This document shows, piece after piece, positions 62,469 to 64,000 of a stretch of 64,000 nt of DNA. Position 1 is the first letter of the stretch. Each line of letters starts with the position of its first letter. The notes below the pieces were generated by a model. It saw nothing but the letters and a program-made list of their open reading frames with translations. It was not told the DNA's origin and ran no database searches. The position numbers and the translations under genes were made by a program. The stretch spans positions 51,724,884-51,788,883 of the forward strand of contig CM067367.1 of NCBI GenBank assembly GCA_034401795.1. The letters are read 5' to 3'. The DNA comes from Chaetoderma sp. LZ-2023a. Lineage: Eukaryota > Mollusca > Caudofoveata > Chaetodermatida > Chaetodermatidae.

Positions 62469-63433
62469 ATGGCCTTCCAGAGGAACCTCACGCCAATCGA
62501 CCAGAGCCAACCACCACTCCTGGGTACACGTTGGACCCGCTCGACACGTGGTCTCCTGGATGATATACCAGACCTAACCCCGATCTCCATTACGGTCGAC
62601 GGCGGGTCCCACATCAGCTTCTCCATCAATCCATGACCACTGACCAACCTTGCAATCACCATCAAGGATGCGAAGAAAGCCCATACCTGGATGGCAGGCC
62701 ATAATCTCTCGTTCTGGAACCAACAGCTGAACTTTGCCATGTTGTGTGCCATAGCAGTATGCAGCGTCGGCGCATGTTTGCGACCCGAGACGAGACTACT
62801 CAGGCTTCCCCTTTCAAACACCCAAAAAAATTGGCCATCGGAAGACAGCAACGTTCTCATTCAATCCAGACTCAGCGCCCGGGGCACTGGTGCAGAAAAC
62901 GCATATCACCGGAATAAGGCAGGACCATCCAGAGGCATGGAAATACTGTGTCCCACACACAACATCAGGGCTCACACCAGCAGGGATCATTCGAATCAAC
63001 CAGTCCTTAGAAGCATTATGTTATTGTCTTCTGACAGCTCAGACCAATCTTCGCCACTCCATAGATGGGGTGAGCGGAAAAGAGGTGCAGGCCATGTTCA
63101 ACAGTCTCGTTGAGGACATGATGATTGTTGCAGATCCCAGTAGCCTCACTGCCAAGTTCCATTAAGCCTTACAGAAGGCTCGTCGTAAGCTCAACTTCGC
63201 TATATCACCACACCTACAATTTATTCTGCGCAATATGATTGTGAATGTCGAGGATTTGAAGATTAGGGGCTACAATAATATGATAGTCGAGGGGAATTCC
63301 CCATGTGTGCACTTTGGGTTTAACACTGACATCAACCCCGGCTGTGCATGTCATCCCGACGGTCATTCCAACTGTCATTCCGACTGCCGTTCTGACTGAA
63401 ACAGCAGGAGTGCTGGACGACAAACACTGACAC
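62469..63433 (+). pseudogene. Unrecognised gene 8 of the compact block, frameshifts and stops
   Basis: ATG at 62469 (MAFQRNLTPIDQSQPPLLGT). It continues DLTPISITVDGGSHISFSIN, a stop at about 62634, then HTWMAGHNLSFWNQQLNFAM. The frame changes at about 62760-62890, giving GIRQDHPEAWKYCVPHTTSG ... RINQSLEALCYCLLTAQTN ... KEVQAMFNSLVEDMMIV. A stop follows near 63165, then KARRKLNFAISPHLQF and finally a Pro/Thr/Val tail (VIPTVIPTVIPT). The blocks WxxQQLNFA and TPAGxxRINQSLEA look conserved to me from uncharacterised proteins repeated in cnidarian genomes, but I cannot name a function. About 320 aa if whole; the largest protein of the block. Confidence 0.55.
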
Positions 63434-63493
63434 CCACCACCCCCACCCGGCAGTGCTAGCACTGCAAGCAGGACGATAGACCTACGAGTGGTG

Positions 63494-64000
63494 TCAGTTC
63501 TGGCTATTGATATGCTCTTCACCAGACTTCGCCGCGGTGAGTAGATCCTGCTCGCAGAGCATGAAATCATCCCGTCTCTCTTCCGGTGTGAGAGTCATGG
63601 CTGAGATTGCCTGAACTAGCTTGGCCTGCCCGACAGCCCCCAAACATGATGTCAGCATACACCCAAAGGACTGTATGGTTCGGTGGTACAGCTTTTTTCC
63701 AGCTTGTAGTAGCACAGAGCCTTATTGAACTTAGAGTCGGGAGATACCATGGATGCCTGCAACTGCTGGAACACGTCCAACAGATATTCCCGATCCTTGT
63801 AGAATTCCTTAGTATGCAGAGCTGCTCTACTATACTGCCACCCATAATGAGGTATTCAACGAAGCAAATCTGCCCCTTACCAAATCCTAGGTAGAGTTTC
63901 ACAACTGTCAGCTCCTCTGCTACCTCAGCATTAGAGAGCTGGGCGAGCTCATCTGGTGACTTCATCATATAGTCCTTCAATTTGGTGCGGAAGACGTCAT
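63494..64000 (-). pseudogene. Unrecognised gene 9 of the compact block, frameshifted, runs off the window
   Basis: Minus strand, open to the window edge. The right part reads KDYMMKSPDELAQLSNAEVA, then YLIMGGSIVEQLCI to about 63800. The protein-like sequence shifts frame near 63795 (EYLLDVFQQLQASM) and again near 63670 to end at 63494 (LGAVGQAKLVQAISAMTLTP, FMLCEQDLLTAAKSGEEH). Convergent with gene 8, separated by about 60 bp. Function unknown. Confidence 0.5.

Noticed and set aside
54309..64000. Block considered as bacterial contamination because of gene density
   Set aside because: No ribosome-binding-site pattern or bacterial gene recognised, and animal-type repeats and a hAT insertion lie within the block.

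Overview
The window looks like gene-poor, repeat-rich nuclear DNA of an animal, probably a marine invertebrate. No ordinary host gene with exons could be supported, and no tRNA or rRNA was recognised. Almost all coding capacity belongs to mobile elements or their remains, set among microsatellites and short palindromic repeats. A Ty3/gypsy-class element with integrase placed before reverse transcriptase (Gmr1-like order, known mainly from deuterostomes) hints at a deuterostome host, but this is a weak pointer.

Layout. 1-5.4 kb: microsatellites and several copies of a dispersed palindromic repeat (family 1, core ATTTTGAAACTAATTTGACT with its inverted copy). 5.4-18.6 kb: three minus-strand copies (A, B, C) of a Penelope-like element. 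Each has a downstream ORF2 with reverse transcriptase plus C-terminal GIY-YIG endonuclease, and an upstream ORF1 ending in an SGNH/GDSL hydrolase domain. In all three, ORF1 ends on a TTTAAAC heptamer directly before its stop codon, and ORF2 lies in the -1 frame. Copy B has lost the ORF2 ATG but keeps the frame open from the heptamer, and it has a hammerhead-ribozyme-like motif upstream of ORF1. 18.6-23.3 kb: microsatellites and family-1 repeats. 23.3-24.3 kb: 3' end of a CR1/L2-like LINE with a tandem-repeat 3' UTR. 24.3-28.0 kb: a frameshifted minus-strand copy of a large multicopy protein family with a PIN/FEN-like nuclease segment and a Cys-rich tail. 28-43 kb: repeats, a TTAA-flanked MITE, an inverted-repeat cluster, a ~0.9 kb direct duplication and a ~1.5 kb TTCN array.

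43.4-53.1 kb: a complete LTR retrotransposon insertion (44138-52377) with two 2160-bp LTRs, a 5-bp target duplication, tRNA-Ala-type primer site and polypurine tract. It is inserted inside an older minus-strand LINE, whose reverse transcriptase now lies on the right and whose C-terminus lies on the left. The element has lost most of RT and RNase H by one internal deletion, although its LTRs are nearly identical.

54.3-64 kb: a compact, intronless group of about nine small genes on both strands, all or most broken by stops or frameshifts. I could not name their functions. Together they look like a decayed virus-like or large-transposon gene block. One of the genes is split by a 2380-bp non-autonomous hAT-type element with an 8-bp target duplication.

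The best candidate for an undescribed system is the SGNH-ORF1 / Penelope-like ORF2 pair joined by a predicted -1 ribosomal frameshift. The second is the 54-64 kb gene block.
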